64,000 nucleotides of DNA from Paraburkholderia ginsengisoli NBRC 100965 (GCF_000739735.1 NZ_BBJF01000004.1:248001-312000), one strand, 5' to 3'; shown: positions 8,238-17,531, numbered from the stretch's first letter. Notes: generated from the sequence alone by a model not told the origin. Translations and numbers: made by a program.

Positions 8238-9040
8238 TAGGTGACAAGACAGCGGAGAATCAGTGACAAGGTGCGGAAGACGCTTGAACCGTTGCGGGCG
8301 GCGCGGTTGCGCTCGCCGAAAGGCGCCCGTCCTTGCGTAGATGACTGGGGGGCATCGAAGGGATTCTGTTCGTGCTGTACACCTGCATTCCACTTGAGGA
8401 CTTGCCGCGACGGATGGGCTTCGGCCGCGGTATGACATGCTGGTGTCGGCGACGAGATTGGTACGACGAAGGCGATTGGGGCCGCCTGTAATCGGCGTTG
8501 CTCGCGCGATTGCGTGGATACGATGTGACTGGCTGAAGTCGCGTAAGCATCGATGGTACGAGCGTAGCCACCCCCCGGAGGAATGATCCGATCGGGCCGA
8601 ACCTGACCGAGGTAAGTTCGGCACGCAAGTGCCATATCGCAGCAAACCGTCAGGGTATTCCACTGGCACGCGTGGTCACAGGTGCCAGCCGACATGACTC
8701 GAAAGTGTTTGAGGCTGCGCTCGGAAGTGTACGGCTGATGCAGGCTCTTCCGGGTCGGTCCCGTTAGCGCACGGACAACGTTCGTGCCCACAAGGAGTAC
8801 GAGTACGCGTAGTACCGGAAGTCGTTGAATCGACGAGGTGTGACAGCACGCATCGCTTGACGAGGTATCGAGACCAGCGAAAAGCTCGGTCGTCAACGCC
8901 GAATTGTCGAGCGCACCCATATACAGCTTGCCGGTTTCGGCAAACTGCGTCTCTGCTTCGAACGAGGCTTCGGTCACCATGTGGCCTTGCTCCTACTTGC
9001 TTGTGCTGTATCTGCTTGCGGCTCCGAACAGGTTTGTTAG
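8238..9040 (+). pseudogene. decayed IS5-family transposase
   Basis: Read with frame changes, the plus strand gives a recognisable IS5-family (DUF4096 plus DDE) transposase: PCVDDW, then IEGILFVLYTCIPLEDLP, RMGFGRGMTCW, RDWYDEGDWGRL, then TGASRHDSKVFE and the C-terminal RGIETSEKLGRQRRIVERTH. It is broken by several internal stops (for example EYEYA*YRKSLN, ARIA*RGIE) and at least two frameshifts, so it cannot be active. A 247-codon open frame on the opposite strand over the same region is a shadow. Confidence 0.8.
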
Positions 9041-9192
9041 CGACGCTTAGTCAACCTAGAAGTGGTCAAGATTCGAATGCTTGCGTAGTCCTCGCCCGAT
9101 TCGGAGGGGTTGTCGAAGATAGTCGACCTCGCCGAGGAGATAAACAATCGGCTAGAATGACGGCATTGCTTACTGTGGACAATATCGAAGCC

Positions 9193-9780
9193 ATGGCACG
9201 GACGCGGTCGGAGAATTTCGACGACATCAAGTTAGAAATGTTGGCGACTGCCGCACATCTTTTTGCGCAAAAGGGTTTCAAAAATACAAACATCATAGAC
9301 ATCGGAGTCGCATGCAATGCTTCAAAGTCGCGAATGTATCACTACTTTCCTTCGAAGGAGGCGATGCTCGAGGCGATGCTCATCCGGCATGTGAACGGCT
9401 TGCTTACCATTGCTCGTCACATCACGGAGTCGAAGTTGCAACCTGAGGAGAAGCTGCGACAGTTTGTGCTTGCTCATCTGAAATACTATTTTGAAGCGCG
9501 AGATCCTCATAAAGTGCTGCTCGCAGACGCTGAGTATTTGCCGGAAGCGGCGCTGGACGAAGTACGCCGTGCAGAACGTCGCTTAGTCCAACAGCTAGGG
9601 GCGCTCCTCAAGGAGCTGAACAAGACAAAGTTTGCTTCCCGACTGGACACCTCGGCTCACGCCATGTTGATCTACGGCATGCTTAACTGGACATACACTT
9701 GGTACGAACCGAAGGGTAAATTAAACTTGGCAACGTTAGCGCGAAAAGCAGCCGATTTGTGCTTACACGGGCTCCTCTAA
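9193..9780 (+). CDS. TetR/AcrR-family regulator
   Basis: A 195-residue protein starting MARTRSENFDDIKLEML. The N-terminal HTH (residues 12-58, AAHLFAQKGFKNTNIIDIG then ASKSRMYHYFPSKEAMLEAML) is textbook TetR, with a helical ligand domain behind it. An earlier in-frame ATG at 9157 lies about 17 bases after GAGGAG and cannot be excluded. TetR proteins of this kind commonly sense acyl-CoA or lipophilic intermediates. It converges with the six-gene acyl-CoA operon, which it is a good candidate to control. Confidence 0.9.
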   Translation: MARTRSENFDDIKLEMLATAAHLFAQKGFKNTNIIDIGVACNASKSRMYHYFPSKEAMLEAMLIRHVNGLLTIARHITESKLQPEEKLRQFVLAHLKYYFEARDPHKVLLADAEYLPEAALDEVRRAERRLVQQLGALLKELNKTKFASRLDTSAHAMLIYGMLNWTYTWYEPKGKLNLATLARKAADLCLHGLL

Positions 9781-9989
9781 AAGCTCGGTTCGATAATTTT
9801 CTGTTCAGTAGCACACTATGCGTGCTGGTCGCTGCCTGAAGTAGTAGCACTAGGGTCAATCAATCCGTTTGCTAGATCCAACGTGAGCGCTAGCTTTCAC
9901 GAATTCTAGTGATCATGTTCTCAAATGTGACCGACTTCGTGCTTCCTTTCCGAAGGACCTTCTTTTAGCCGCTAGTTTCCAAGTATATT

Positions 9990-10430
9990 CTATTTTGCTG
10001 TTAGCGATTCCTTCGGCATACTAAGACTTTTTGATTTTGCGAGAACGCAAATTTCCTCATTTTCGCTCAGCAGAAAACCTTCAAGAGTAATGATGTCGCC
10101 CCTAAGCTTTGGATTTTCGTCTACTGCTACGATGCGCCATTCCATCCGGACGGTCTCGCCAACCGCAACAGCCTTCCGGAATTGGAACTCGAACTCCAAA
10201 CCGAGACCTGCACTTTTCTGTGTCAAAAAAGTTGCAACCATTCCCATCATCATGGCGGAGTAGTGGGTGCCACTCACAATTAGCCCACCAAACCTGGTTG
10301 TTTTTGCAAACTCTTCGTCATGGTGCAGAGGACTCATGTCTCCGGCCATGGTTGCAAATTGCCGTACAGAATCGGTATCAAACGTAACAGTTCGTGATGT
10401 AGTTTCGCCTACTTTATAAGCTGGGTTCAT
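9990..10430 (-). CDS. MaoC-like hot-dog dehydratase/hydratase
   Basis: A 146-residue single hot-dog domain carrying the hydratase-2 motif AGDMSPLHHDEEFA, with the catalytic Asp and His, followed by RFGGLIVSGTH. MaoC-type enzymes add water to or remove it from 2-enoyl-CoA thioesters with R stereochemistry. It is the last gene of the operon, 59 bases after the MmgE/PrpD gene. In context it would hydrate an unsaturated acyl-CoA made or carboxylated by the upstream enzymes. The precise substrate is unknown. Confidence 0.88.
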   Translation of the reverse strand: MNPAYKVGETTSRTVTFDTDSVRQFATMAGDMSPLHHDEEFAKTTRFGGLIVSGTHYSAMMMGMVATFLTQKSAGLGLEFEFQFRKAVAVGETVRMEWRIVAVDENPKLRGDIITLEGFLLSENEEICVLAKSKSLSMPKESLTAK

Positions 10431-10489
10431 TTGCGTGTAATTGACCTTGAGTCTTCAGATTCATAAGGACTCTATGTGTTGAACTTCGA

Positions 10490-11872
10490 TCAGAGAAGCG
10501 ATGTGAGGTCGCTAACTGTGCCTTCTCCGCGGGGGAATCTATGGAGTAACGATAGAATCTCACATGATTTCTCGATCAATCGGGTATTTCCAGTGTGCTT
10601 GAGGCATTTAATGAATTTTTGATCAATTTCATCTGAGGTCATCGGGTTTTTGGGATTCCCTTTGGGATAGTCTGTTGTCCCTTTCATGCACTTTCCATTT
10701 TTCAGATAGATGGCAATCTTGATTTTTCCATGTGCCCCTAGCTGAACGTCTTCACATTCAGGATCGTATAGCGAATGCACCTTCCGACTGATAGCCAGTA
10801 TCTCTTCACGCCGAATGGCATCTTTAGTGAAATCGCTAATGAATAGATCTCCAGTATGTAGAGCTGTTGCGACGTTGTATGCCACGCTAAATCGCGCTTC
10901 CACAACGCTGGTGGGTGATTGCTTTTGCTCGATAGGTAAGCACACCAAGTCTCGGATCTGCTTGTTGGTGCGGACTTCAATTCGATCAATGTCATTGGCG
11001 CGGTAGATTTTCTGATCGGCGACCGAGTGAGCAAGTGCTACGGCTGAGGTATTCGGACGACATGTCGGGTATGGTTTGAATGCAATATGGTCAATGTTCG
11101 TGAAGTCCGTGCCCAGACGATCCTCGATAATTGTGAGGTTCGATCCGGGCTCAAAAGCTGAATAATATCCCCAGCGACCAGTCAGGAACCGATTCGCGCC
11201 GGTGAATCCGGCAGCGGCAAGCAAAATCGCCTTTATTGCGTTTGATGCAGTTAGACCTTGTTGATAAAAAACAGACGAGGTGCCATCAATCATGCACTGG
11301 GTTTCGCCGAGGGCAGATGTATATGCGATCCCCATTGCATTAATGAGGGCGTCCTCTCCCAATCCAAACAGTTTGCCGGCAGCGGCCGTTGCCGCGATCA
11401 CTTTGCTCAGGTCGTAGCGGCCACTTTCGAGAAGCGTTTCATGGCGGGCCTTTGCAAACCGAACTGACAGGTCCTGCCCTATGGCGAACGCGGTTAGAAA
11501 ATCGAGCCCGTTGACGGGTTTCGTTGACAGTTCGGCTACGGCAAGCAAGGGAGGGAAGATCGCTACACTCGGGTGAGTTCCCAGAGAATCGACGACGTCA
11601 TCAAAGTCAAATACCCGGGAAGCTGCCCCATTTAATAACGCGGCCGCAGGTGCGGGTAGGGCGCGGCTACGTCCCAGGACCCTACACTGTTCTGCTCCGC
11701 CCCATTGTTCAACGATGTCGGCAAGAAGGTTCACTTCCGGGTCGGATGCTCCTGCCGACGTTACGCCGAGTATATCGATCAATGAGGAATGAGCGGTATG
11801 AATGGCTCGCGGACCTACGCTTTCAGGGGTTGCGTCAATTAGATACTTTGCAATGCGTTTTTCGAGAGTCAC
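10490..11872 (-). CDS. MmgE/PrpD-family protein
   Basis: A 460-residue MmgE/PrpD family member. The family includes 2-methylcitrate dehydratase and cis-aconitate/itaconate decarboxylase (IRG1/CAD). Visible conserved parts are the Asp-rich loop and histidine in RVFDFDDVVDSLGTHPSVAIFPPLLA, and the glycine/alanine-rich helical domain that follows. Length fits the family. The gene sits 37 bases after the biotin carrier gene in the same operon. Without methylcitrate synthase nearby it is unlikely to serve the usual propionate pathway; dehydration or decarboxylation of a branched dicarboxylic intermediate is inferred. Confidence 0.88.
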   Translation of the reverse strand: MTLEKRIAKYLIDATPESVGPRAIHTAHSSLIDILGVTSAGASDPEVNLLADIVEQWGGAEQCRVLGRSRALPAPAAALLNGAASRVFDFDDVVDSLGTHPSVAIFPPLLAVAELSTKPVNGLDFLTAFAIGQDLSVRFAKARHETLLESGRYDLSKVIAATAAAGKLFGLGEDALINAMGIAYTSALGETQCMIDGTSSVFYQQGLTASNAIKAILLAAAGFTGANRFLTGRWGYYSAFEPGSNLTIIEDRLGTDFTNIDHIAFKPYPTCRPNTSAVALAHSVADQKIYRANDIDRIEVRTNKQIRDLVCLPIEQKQSPTSVVEARFSVAYNVATALHTGDLFISDFTKDAIRREEILAISRKVHSLYDPECEDVQLGAHGKIKIAIYLKNGKCMKGTTDYPKGNPKNPMTSDEIDQKFIKCLKHTGNTRLIEKSCEILSLLHRFPRGEGTVSDLTSLL

Positions 11873-11909
11873 CTATATGCTCCATCATGAATAGAAAATG
11901 GCGATGTGC

Positions 11910-12524
11910 TCAGGCAAGCTTCAGACCTTCGGTAGCTGCTATGTTCTGCTCTTCTACCCGAAGCAATATCTGACCGGCGGCGACAGTCTGGTGCTCCGAA
12001 ACGGCGATTTCTCGTATGATGCCGTCGAAGGGGGCAGTCAACGTTGTAATCATCTTCATGGCCTCAATACGTATAAGAGGTGCATCGAGCCGAACCTGAC
12101 TACCGACATCGCCCAGAACTTCAAGCACGGTGGCCGGCATTGGAGAGGTGATTAGTGGCGACTTTGGGTTTGGCTTCCCGTGCCGCAGTATTGTTGAGGC
12201 CCGCTTTGGGCCGGGTTGAACCTCAAAGTTAGAGGAATAGCCGTCGGCCAGCACGCATGTTCGGCCGTCGAGAGACTTGTTGATATTAAACTCGCGCGGA
12301 ATCCCATTTATTTTGCAATACAAACGGTTTGACACAGTTGGTTCATCCATTCCTTTACTGATGTGCAGTATCTCAACTCGAAAGCTCATTTCTTCGACGG
12401 TCGCATCGATGATATTCGCGCTCGGATGATCAAGCTTTATTTCAACAGACTCGTCTTGGCCCGCTTCACGTACGATATTAAAAATGGCAGACTTAAAATT
12501 TTTGTCTGTGCTGAATTTTGGCAT
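11910..12524 (-). CDS. biotin carboxyl carrier subunit of acyl-CoA carboxylase
   Basis: A 204-residue protein. The last 75 residues are a biotinyl domain with the biotin attachment motif EAMKM, followed by TAPFDGIIREIAV. The first 120 residues have the beta-rich feel of the BT/BCCP linker domain of acyl-CoA carboxylases. The start at 12524 follows AGAGG and lies 10 bases after the biotin carboxylase stop. It carries biotin between the carboxylase and carboxyltransferase subunits encoded upstream. It is separate here, whereas many propionyl- and methylcrotonyl-CoA carboxylases fuse it to the carboxylase. Confidence 0.9.
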   Translation of the reverse strand: MPKFSTDKNFKSAIFNIVREAGQDESVEIKLDHPSANIIDATVEEMSFRVEILHISKGMDEPTVSNRLYCKINGIPREFNINKSLDGRTCVLADGYSSNFEVQPGPKRASTILRHGKPNPKSPLITSPMPATVLEVLGDVGSQVRLDAPLIRIEAMKMITTLTAPFDGIIREIAVSEHQTVAAGQILLRVEEQNIAATEGLKLA

Positions 12525-12534
12525 GAGCAGACCT

Positions 12535-14031
12535 CTAGAATGATTCAACGTACGAGCGGGGCTCGTTACGCAGTCGCCAAAGCGAAGCACCCATATTCTT
12601 GTGCGTTGATTCGGCATGCGGTTGAATGCCTTCTCTTAGGAAGGCCGAGATTGCGGCAACAATCGCCAACTCGGTCCGGATTGCCGATTTCTCTGCGGGG
12701 GTAACGATGAACTCTGCCATCAGTCCCAGGTTATAGGTACCACAGACGAAGTCTGGATGTCGAAGTAGCCAGCGGTGAAAGGGGACGTTTGTGGGAAATC
12801 CTGTTACCCGGAATTCCCGGAGGGCATCTGTAGCGCGGAACAATGCCTGCGAGCGATCCCTGCCGTGGACGACGATCTTCGTACACAGACTATCAAAGCG
12901 CGGTGACTGAACCGTACCACACGTTATTCCAGAGTCGATACGAATCCCTGGGCCCTCTGGAACGACGTAAGAAGACGCGACTCCTGCAGCCGGGAGGAAA
13001 TTCTCGAGTGGGTCTTCTGCACATACCCGGAATTCAATCGCGTGACCCACGAAGTGGATGCTATCCTGGTCAAGCGCCAGGGGCTGGCCGCAAGCGGAGC
13101 GAATCATTTGTTCCACGATGTCCACGCCGCAGACAGATTCGGTCACCGGATGCTCGACCTGGATGCGAGCGTTCATCTCGATAAAGTAGAAACTACCACA
13201 GGGATCTACGAGAAACTCAACGGTACCAGCGCTGTCGTATCCGATTGCCTTTGCCAAATTGGTCGCTTGGAGGTACAGGTTCTGGCGAATATGGTCGACC
13301 AAATTTGGTGCCGGTGCCTCTTCGACGAGTTTTTGGCGACGCCTTTGTACGCTGCACTCCCTGTCGCCTAGGTGTACTACTCGTCCGTGTTGGTCCGCAA
13401 CAACCTGAACCTCGATGTGTCGAACCTGTTCGCCAAGAAACCGCTCGACGTATGCTTGATCGCTTCCGAATGCGTTGTGTGCCTCGCGCCTGACTTCCTG
13501 TAGTGCGCTGATGAACTCGTTTTCGGTATGAGCGACCCGAATTCCTCGTCCACCGCCGCCCAATACAGCTTTCACAATGACTGGAAAGCCAATCTGTCGT
13601 GCAATTGACACGCAGGAATTGGTATCCGTCGGCATCATTGCACCTGGAATTACGGATGCACCGGCTTGTTCTGCGGCCATTCTCGCCTGTATTTTGTCAC
13701 CCGAAAGGCGGATTGCATTCGCGTTGGGGCCGACAAAGACAAAACCCTCTGTGACGCAGAGCTCTGCAAACTCCGCGTTTTCCGCAAGGGGGCCGTATCC
13801 CGGCGCGATTGCGTCAGCCCCGGTAAGCCTTGCAATTGCGATGACCTCTGGTATTGCTTCAGATGGCGTGCGTGCCTGTATGGGAACGGACAGATTCGCA
13901 GCCGTTACATACGGTGCCCCCACATCATCAATCGGATAGGCTGCGATCGTTTCGATTCCTAGGTGGCGACAGGTCCGAATAAATCTCATCGCAATCTCTC
14001 CACGACAGCACAGGAGCACCTTTCGGATCAT
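12535..14031 (-). CDS. biotin carboxylase subunit of acyl-CoA carboxylase
   Basis: A 498-residue ATP-grasp enzyme carboxylating biotin with ATP and bicarbonate. Seen in order: N-terminal preATP-grasp (RKVLLCCRGEIAMR), the glycine-rich ATP loop (IVKAVLGGGGRGIRVA), the HIEVQVVAD and RECSVQRRRQKLVEEAPAP region, and the active-site EMNARIQVEHPVTE. The gene overlaps the reductase stop by four bases (ATGA) and has a strong GGAGGA site inside the end of that gene, so it is clearly part of the same operon. Confidence 0.94.
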   Translation of the reverse strand: MIRKVLLCCRGEIAMRFIRTCRHLGIETIAAYPIDDVGAPYVTAANLSVPIQARTPSEAIPEVIAIARLTGADAIAPGYGPLAENAEFAELCVTEGFVFVGPNANAIRLSGDKIQARMAAEQAGASVIPGAMMPTDTNSCVSIARQIGFPVIVKAVLGGGGRGIRVAHTENEFISALQEVRREAHNAFGSDQAYVERFLGEQVRHIEVQVVADQHGRVVHLGDRECSVQRRRQKLVEEAPAPNLVDHIRQNLYLQATNLAKAIGYDSAGTVEFLVDPCGSFYFIEMNARIQVEHPVTESVCGVDIVEQMIRSACGQPLALDQDSIHFVGHAIEFRVCAEDPLENFLPAAGVASSYVVPEGPGIRIDSGITCGTVQSPRFDSLCTKIVVHGRDRSQALFRATDALREFRVTGFPTNVPFHRWLLRHPDFVCGTYNLGLMAEFIVTPAEKSAIRTELAIVAAISAFLREGIQPHAESTHKNMGASLWRLRNEPRSYVESF

Positions 14032-15251
14032 GCTTTTCCTCCAGCGGACGTTGACCTGTCGCTCACGCTCCGCCCCAATGTAGTGTGTGCACGCGTGAAC
14101 TCCCTTGCCGTGATAGCGCCGGCAACCGATATCTCGCCGGCTAGAGCCACGGATGCCGCGATCTCCGATAGCTTGCGCGCATCATCTTCGCAATTGATCA
14201 TCGCAAGACATTCCTGCTGAACGGGAAGGCGAGTGCCGCCCCCCACTGTGCCGACGATCATGTTAGGTAGCGTGACCGATGCCAGTAGATCTCCGTTCTC
14301 TCGTGGTTCAAACGTAGTGCAGGCATTCTTGAACGATACGGTAACGAATGCAGGATCTTGCCCACATGCTATAAACAATGCCGTCAGCGCGTTGGAAACG
14401 TGTATGTTGGGAGCTGTTGCCCCGCGTTGCGCGAGAAGGGCGTTACACGCGCGGAGGAATCGACTCATTCGGGTCGCCGTTGTACGCATCGTATTCTCGA
14501 TTACCTCTTTCGGAATGAGAACACTGGCCTCGACATAGCGCCCCTTGGCTTCATTTGGTACAAATCGCTTGTCACCGCCAAGGGTGTTGTAATAATCACA
14601 GACTATATCCCCGGCATTGGCTAGGATGTACTGACAGGCCGCTTCATTGGCTTTCGTCGCCATATTCAAGCCCATCGCCTGCCCAGTTTCGTACAGAAAT
14701 GATAGGCCGACCAGTTCGCCGTGGAACAATGGGCTGATTTCTCTTACGCGGGCATAGCGGCTTGTGGCGTTCGCGGCATTAGCGATTGCAGTGGTATTAG
14801 ATCGAAGCCACGCATCAAACCTCATCGCCAGGGAAGCGTCTCGAAGAACGACGGCAGAGACTTTTGTTAGTGCATCCCCGAGAAAGCGATAAACAGTTCC
14901 ATCGGTTGACGCATTGGAGTTATTGGGTGCAGTAACATTGCATCCTCCACTGGCTGTAATAACGCGCATACCACGCGAGAACGAGGCAACCAGAGTACCC
15001 TCTGTAGTCGCAAGCGGTACAACAAAATTTCCCTGCGCACGAACGCCATTAATTCTGACTGGCCCGGCCAAGCCAACGGGGATGTCTACAAAGCCTACAA
15101 GATTCTCGCACGTTCCGTTCACCAATTCTGTCGGATAGCTTTTCCCTGACAGGTGTGGAAAGGATCGACCAGTGCAATCTTCTAGCCAGTGAAGTCGGGT
15201 TGTGATTGCGTCCCTGCTGTAGTCGGCATCTGTAAACCTGGGGATCTTCAT
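14028..15251 (-). CDS. class I hydroxymethylglutaryl-CoA reductase
   Basis: A 407-residue NADPH-type HMG-CoA reductase. Class I signatures are visible: ENLVGFVDIPVGLAGPV, LATTEGTLVASFSRG (catalytic Glu), AMGLNMATK (catalytic Lys), CGQDPAF (catalytic Asp), and RAH near the C-terminus for the catalytic His. Such enzymes reduce an acyl-CoA to an alcohol with two NAD(P)H, HMG-CoA to mevalonate in the known cases. Start 15251 lies 10 bases after the carboxyltransferase stop. No other mevalonate gene is present, and the enzyme sits among acyl-CoA carboxylase subunits, so its true substrate may be different. Confidence 0.9.
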   Translation of the reverse strand: MKIPRFTDADYSRDAITTRLHWLEDCTGRSFPHLSGKSYPTELVNGTCENLVGFVDIPVGLAGPVRINGVRAQGNFVVPLATTEGTLVASFSRGMRVITASGGCNVTAPNNSNASTDGTVYRFLGDALTKVSAVVLRDASLAMRFDAWLRSNTTAIANAANATSRYARVREISPLFHGELVGLSFLYETGQAMGLNMATKANEAACQYILANAGDIVCDYYNTLGGDKRFVPNEAKGRYVEASVLIPKEVIENTMRTTATRMSRFLRACNALLAQRGATAPNIHVSNALTALFIACGQDPAFVTVSFKNACTTFEPRENGDLLASVTLPNMIVGTVGGGTRLPVQQECLAMINCEDDARKLSEIAASVALAGEISVAGAITAREFTRAHTTLGRSVSDRSTSAGGKA

Positions 15252-15261
15252 ATCATGTCCA

Positions 15262-16806
15262 TCACAATTGGATGTTCGAGTGGCGACGCTTCGGGTCATT
15301 GGGGATTTTTTCGGCTAATAGATCAAAACTTGAAATGAGCGTGTCTCTAACATTTTCGGGGGGGATAATGTTGTTGATGTATCCTCTTCGTGCTGAATAT
15401 TCACTGCTCGCGTGCGCTTCGCGGTATTCTCGAATTAGCTCAGAGCGCCGTTGCACGGCGTCTTTGGCGTTTTCAAGTTCCCGCTTGAAGATTACGGATA
15501 CGGCGCCTTCTGGTCCCATGACGGCAATTTCGGCTTTGGGCAACGCAAAAATGAAATCTGTCGCCGACGCGTTTGCTAGGGTGGGGTAGGCCCCTCCATA
15601 GGCTTTGCGCAGCACAATTGCAATCTTGGGAACGCTTGCCTCACAATACGCGTGCAACAGCTTCGCGCCGGCACCGATAATTCCACCGGTTTCCTGTTCA
15701 AGGCCTGGTAAATATCCAGGCACATCAATAAGCGTAAGGATTGGTATGTCGAATGAGTCGCACATCCGTACGAATCGCGCCGCCTTAACGGATGAGTTCA
15801 CGTCCAGGCATCCACCCTTGCAATCCGGCTGGTTTGCAACGATACCGACGCACCGGCCCGCAAGATGAGCGAAGGCGCAAACAATATTTGGGGCGAATTC
15901 TCGCTGTATTTCTAGCAATTGATGGTTGTCAACAATTTCTTGAATTACATCGAGAATATTGTAGGATTCCGAAAAATTTGAAGGAATGATGCGTTTAAGT
16001 TTTTCGGTTGTCCGGCGCTCTATGTCACCTTCGTTCTTGAACGGCGGACGGGTTGAATTGTTCTGGGGAAGATAGCCAAGCAACTCGCGTGCGAGGGAAA
16101 TTGCGTGTCGTCGACCATCGGCATGAAAATGAGCAAGACCTGTCACCTCAGCATGCACGCGACTGCCACCAATCTCGGCCTTGGTGACACTCTCTCCGGT
16201 CGCGGCCTGAATGACTGACGGACCGGTAAGGAACATTGAAGCGTCATTGCCGGCCATGATGATGATATCGGTCAAGGCAGGCGTGTAAGAGGCACCCCCG
16301 GCGCAGTCTCCGAATATTATCGAGATTTGCGGCACAACACCTGATGCCTTCACCGTCTTGTAAAAAACGTCAGAAAATTGAGTGCCTGCGTCAACACCTT
16401 CGTGAATTCTGATACCTGAGGATTCGTTCAATCCGATGATCGGAGCACCTACGCGCACGGCGAGATCCAGCAAACTTGAGATCTTTACCGCATGCATACG
16501 ACCGGAGCTACCGCTCAGAAACGTGCGGTCGTGTGCGTAGACAAGGACGGTTCGCCCATCCATTTTCCCATAGCCTGTAACCAAGCCGTCTCCGGGGACG
16601 GTGCGGTGTTCAGCGCCGAAGTGTCGTGAGTCGTGTTCTGCCAGCTCGTGCAATTCCACAAACGTAGCAGGGTCGACGAGCAGATCGATAGCTTGTTGTG
16701 CGCTGATTGGTCGTTCTTCGGATATAGAGGACTGTTGACACTGAGCGTTCATGAATATCGTTCTCTCGGCAGCAGGAAACAATGAAGGTTCAAGCTCTAT
16801 GGCCAT
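15262..16806 (-). CDS. acyl-CoA carboxylase carboxyltransferase subunit
   Basis: A 514-residue carboxyltransferase of the crotonase superfamily. Two oxyanion-hole loops are visible: GDCAGGASYTPAL in the N-half and VLRKAYGGAYPTLA in the C-half. NESSGIRIHEGVDAG resembles propionyl/acetyl-CoA carboxylase beta subunits more than methylcrotonyl- or geranyl-CoA types, so alpha-carboxylation of a saturated short acyl-CoA is the better guess. It is the first gene of the operon. An alternative ATG at 16752 would remove 18 residues. The two palindromes at 16874-16898 lie just upstream. Confidence 0.93.
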   Translation of the reverse strand: MAIELEPSLFPAAERTIFMNAQCQQSSISEERPISAQQAIDLLVDPATFVELHELAEHDSRHFGAEHRTVPGDGLVTGYGKMDGRTVLVYAHDRTFLSGSSGRMHAVKISSLLDLAVRVGAPIIGLNESSGIRIHEGVDAGTQFSDVFYKTVKASGVVPQISIIFGDCAGGASYTPALTDIIIMAGNDASMFLTGPSVIQAATGESVTKAEIGGSRVHAEVTGLAHFHADGRRHAISLARELLGYLPQNNSTRPPFKNEGDIERRTTEKLKRIIPSNFSESYNILDVIQEIVDNHQLLEIQREFAPNIVCAFAHLAGRCVGIVANQPDCKGGCLDVNSSVKAARFVRMCDSFDIPILTLIDVPGYLPGLEQETGGIIGAGAKLLHAYCEASVPKIAIVLRKAYGGAYPTLANASATDFIFALPKAEIAVMGPEGAVSVIFKRELENAKDAVQRRSELIREYREAHASSEYSARRGYINNIIPPENVRDTLISSFDLLAEKIPNDPKRRHSNIQL

Positions 16807-16873
16807 ACGTTGCCGCTAAAGCCAGGTTCCGCGTGTATCGATGTGCATGCTTCGTAGCTGACTTTATATTAAT

Positions 16874-16898
16874 CCGTCCAGACGGTCAAATAATTTGA
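16874..16898. promoter_or_regulatory. double palindrome, probable operator of the carboxylase operon
   Basis: CCGTCCAGACGG (16874-16885; arms CCGTC/GACGG) is followed immediately by TCAAATAATTTGA (16886-16898; arms TCAAAT/ATTTGA). Both are perfect. They lie 68 to 92 bases upstream of the carboxyltransferase start, where a promoter is expected. The first palindrome has the form common for TetR-family operators; assignment to the TetR protein at 9193 is inference. Confidence 0.55.
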
Positions 16899-17531
16899 TC
16901 GATGTTCCAGACGTGATGTCCGACTGAACTGAGCTCTCGCCGGTCGAGCGAATTGACTAACACAACTATGTGCGACTTCCGTGGGGGTTGAGGCGCAAGC
17001 GGAGGTCTCGAACATTTTTTTGGATCGTTAAATCTACGGGCCGAGTCGGCATGGAGAAGTAGAAAGCGTGAAGGGTAAATGGTTAAGCAACGTCAAGTAT
17101 GCTGGCAGAGCCTTGATAGTGATACTGAGCAAACCTAAGGTGTTTGTAGAAATCAAAGCGTTAGGGAATTTGATCGAAAATTGGCTGCCTAGATAACCTT
17201 GGTGCGATGTCAAAAAACGCGTGCCGGGGTGCGCTTGTTGTCGTTGTGCTTGGTCAAGCTCAATATGGGGATGCTCATCATGCTTTCTTTGAAAATTAGT
17301 CTTTCGACTGCGACCGTCTTCAAGCGTGATGGGGTCACGCCGGTAACGCGTCCATGCCTAACACTTTCCTGCTGCGAACAGCCTGGTCGACGTGATAACG
17401 ATTGGCCCAACGAGGCTGTCTCATGTTCCCTTTGGAAGCACTGCCTTTGATCTCCGATATGAATCCAATGTGCGGCAACTTCTCCCGCAGCAATTCGCGA
17501 CAGATCCACGCACGATGTGCGGTTACCAAGG

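Noticed and set aside
8237..8980. A 247-codon minus-strand open frame
   Set aside because: It lies antisense to readable IS5-family transposase remnants and has no recognisable domain of its own.
9990..16806. Standard leucine-degradation (methylcrotonyl-CoA carboxylase) operon
   Set aside because: The carboxyltransferase motif is of propionyl/acetyl-CoA type, the biotin carrier is not fused, and there is no isovaleryl-CoA dehydrogenase or HMG-CoA lyase.
17199..17520. Short open frames between the operon and the oxidase gene
   Set aside because: None longer than about 120 codons, no family resemblance, overlapping on both strands.
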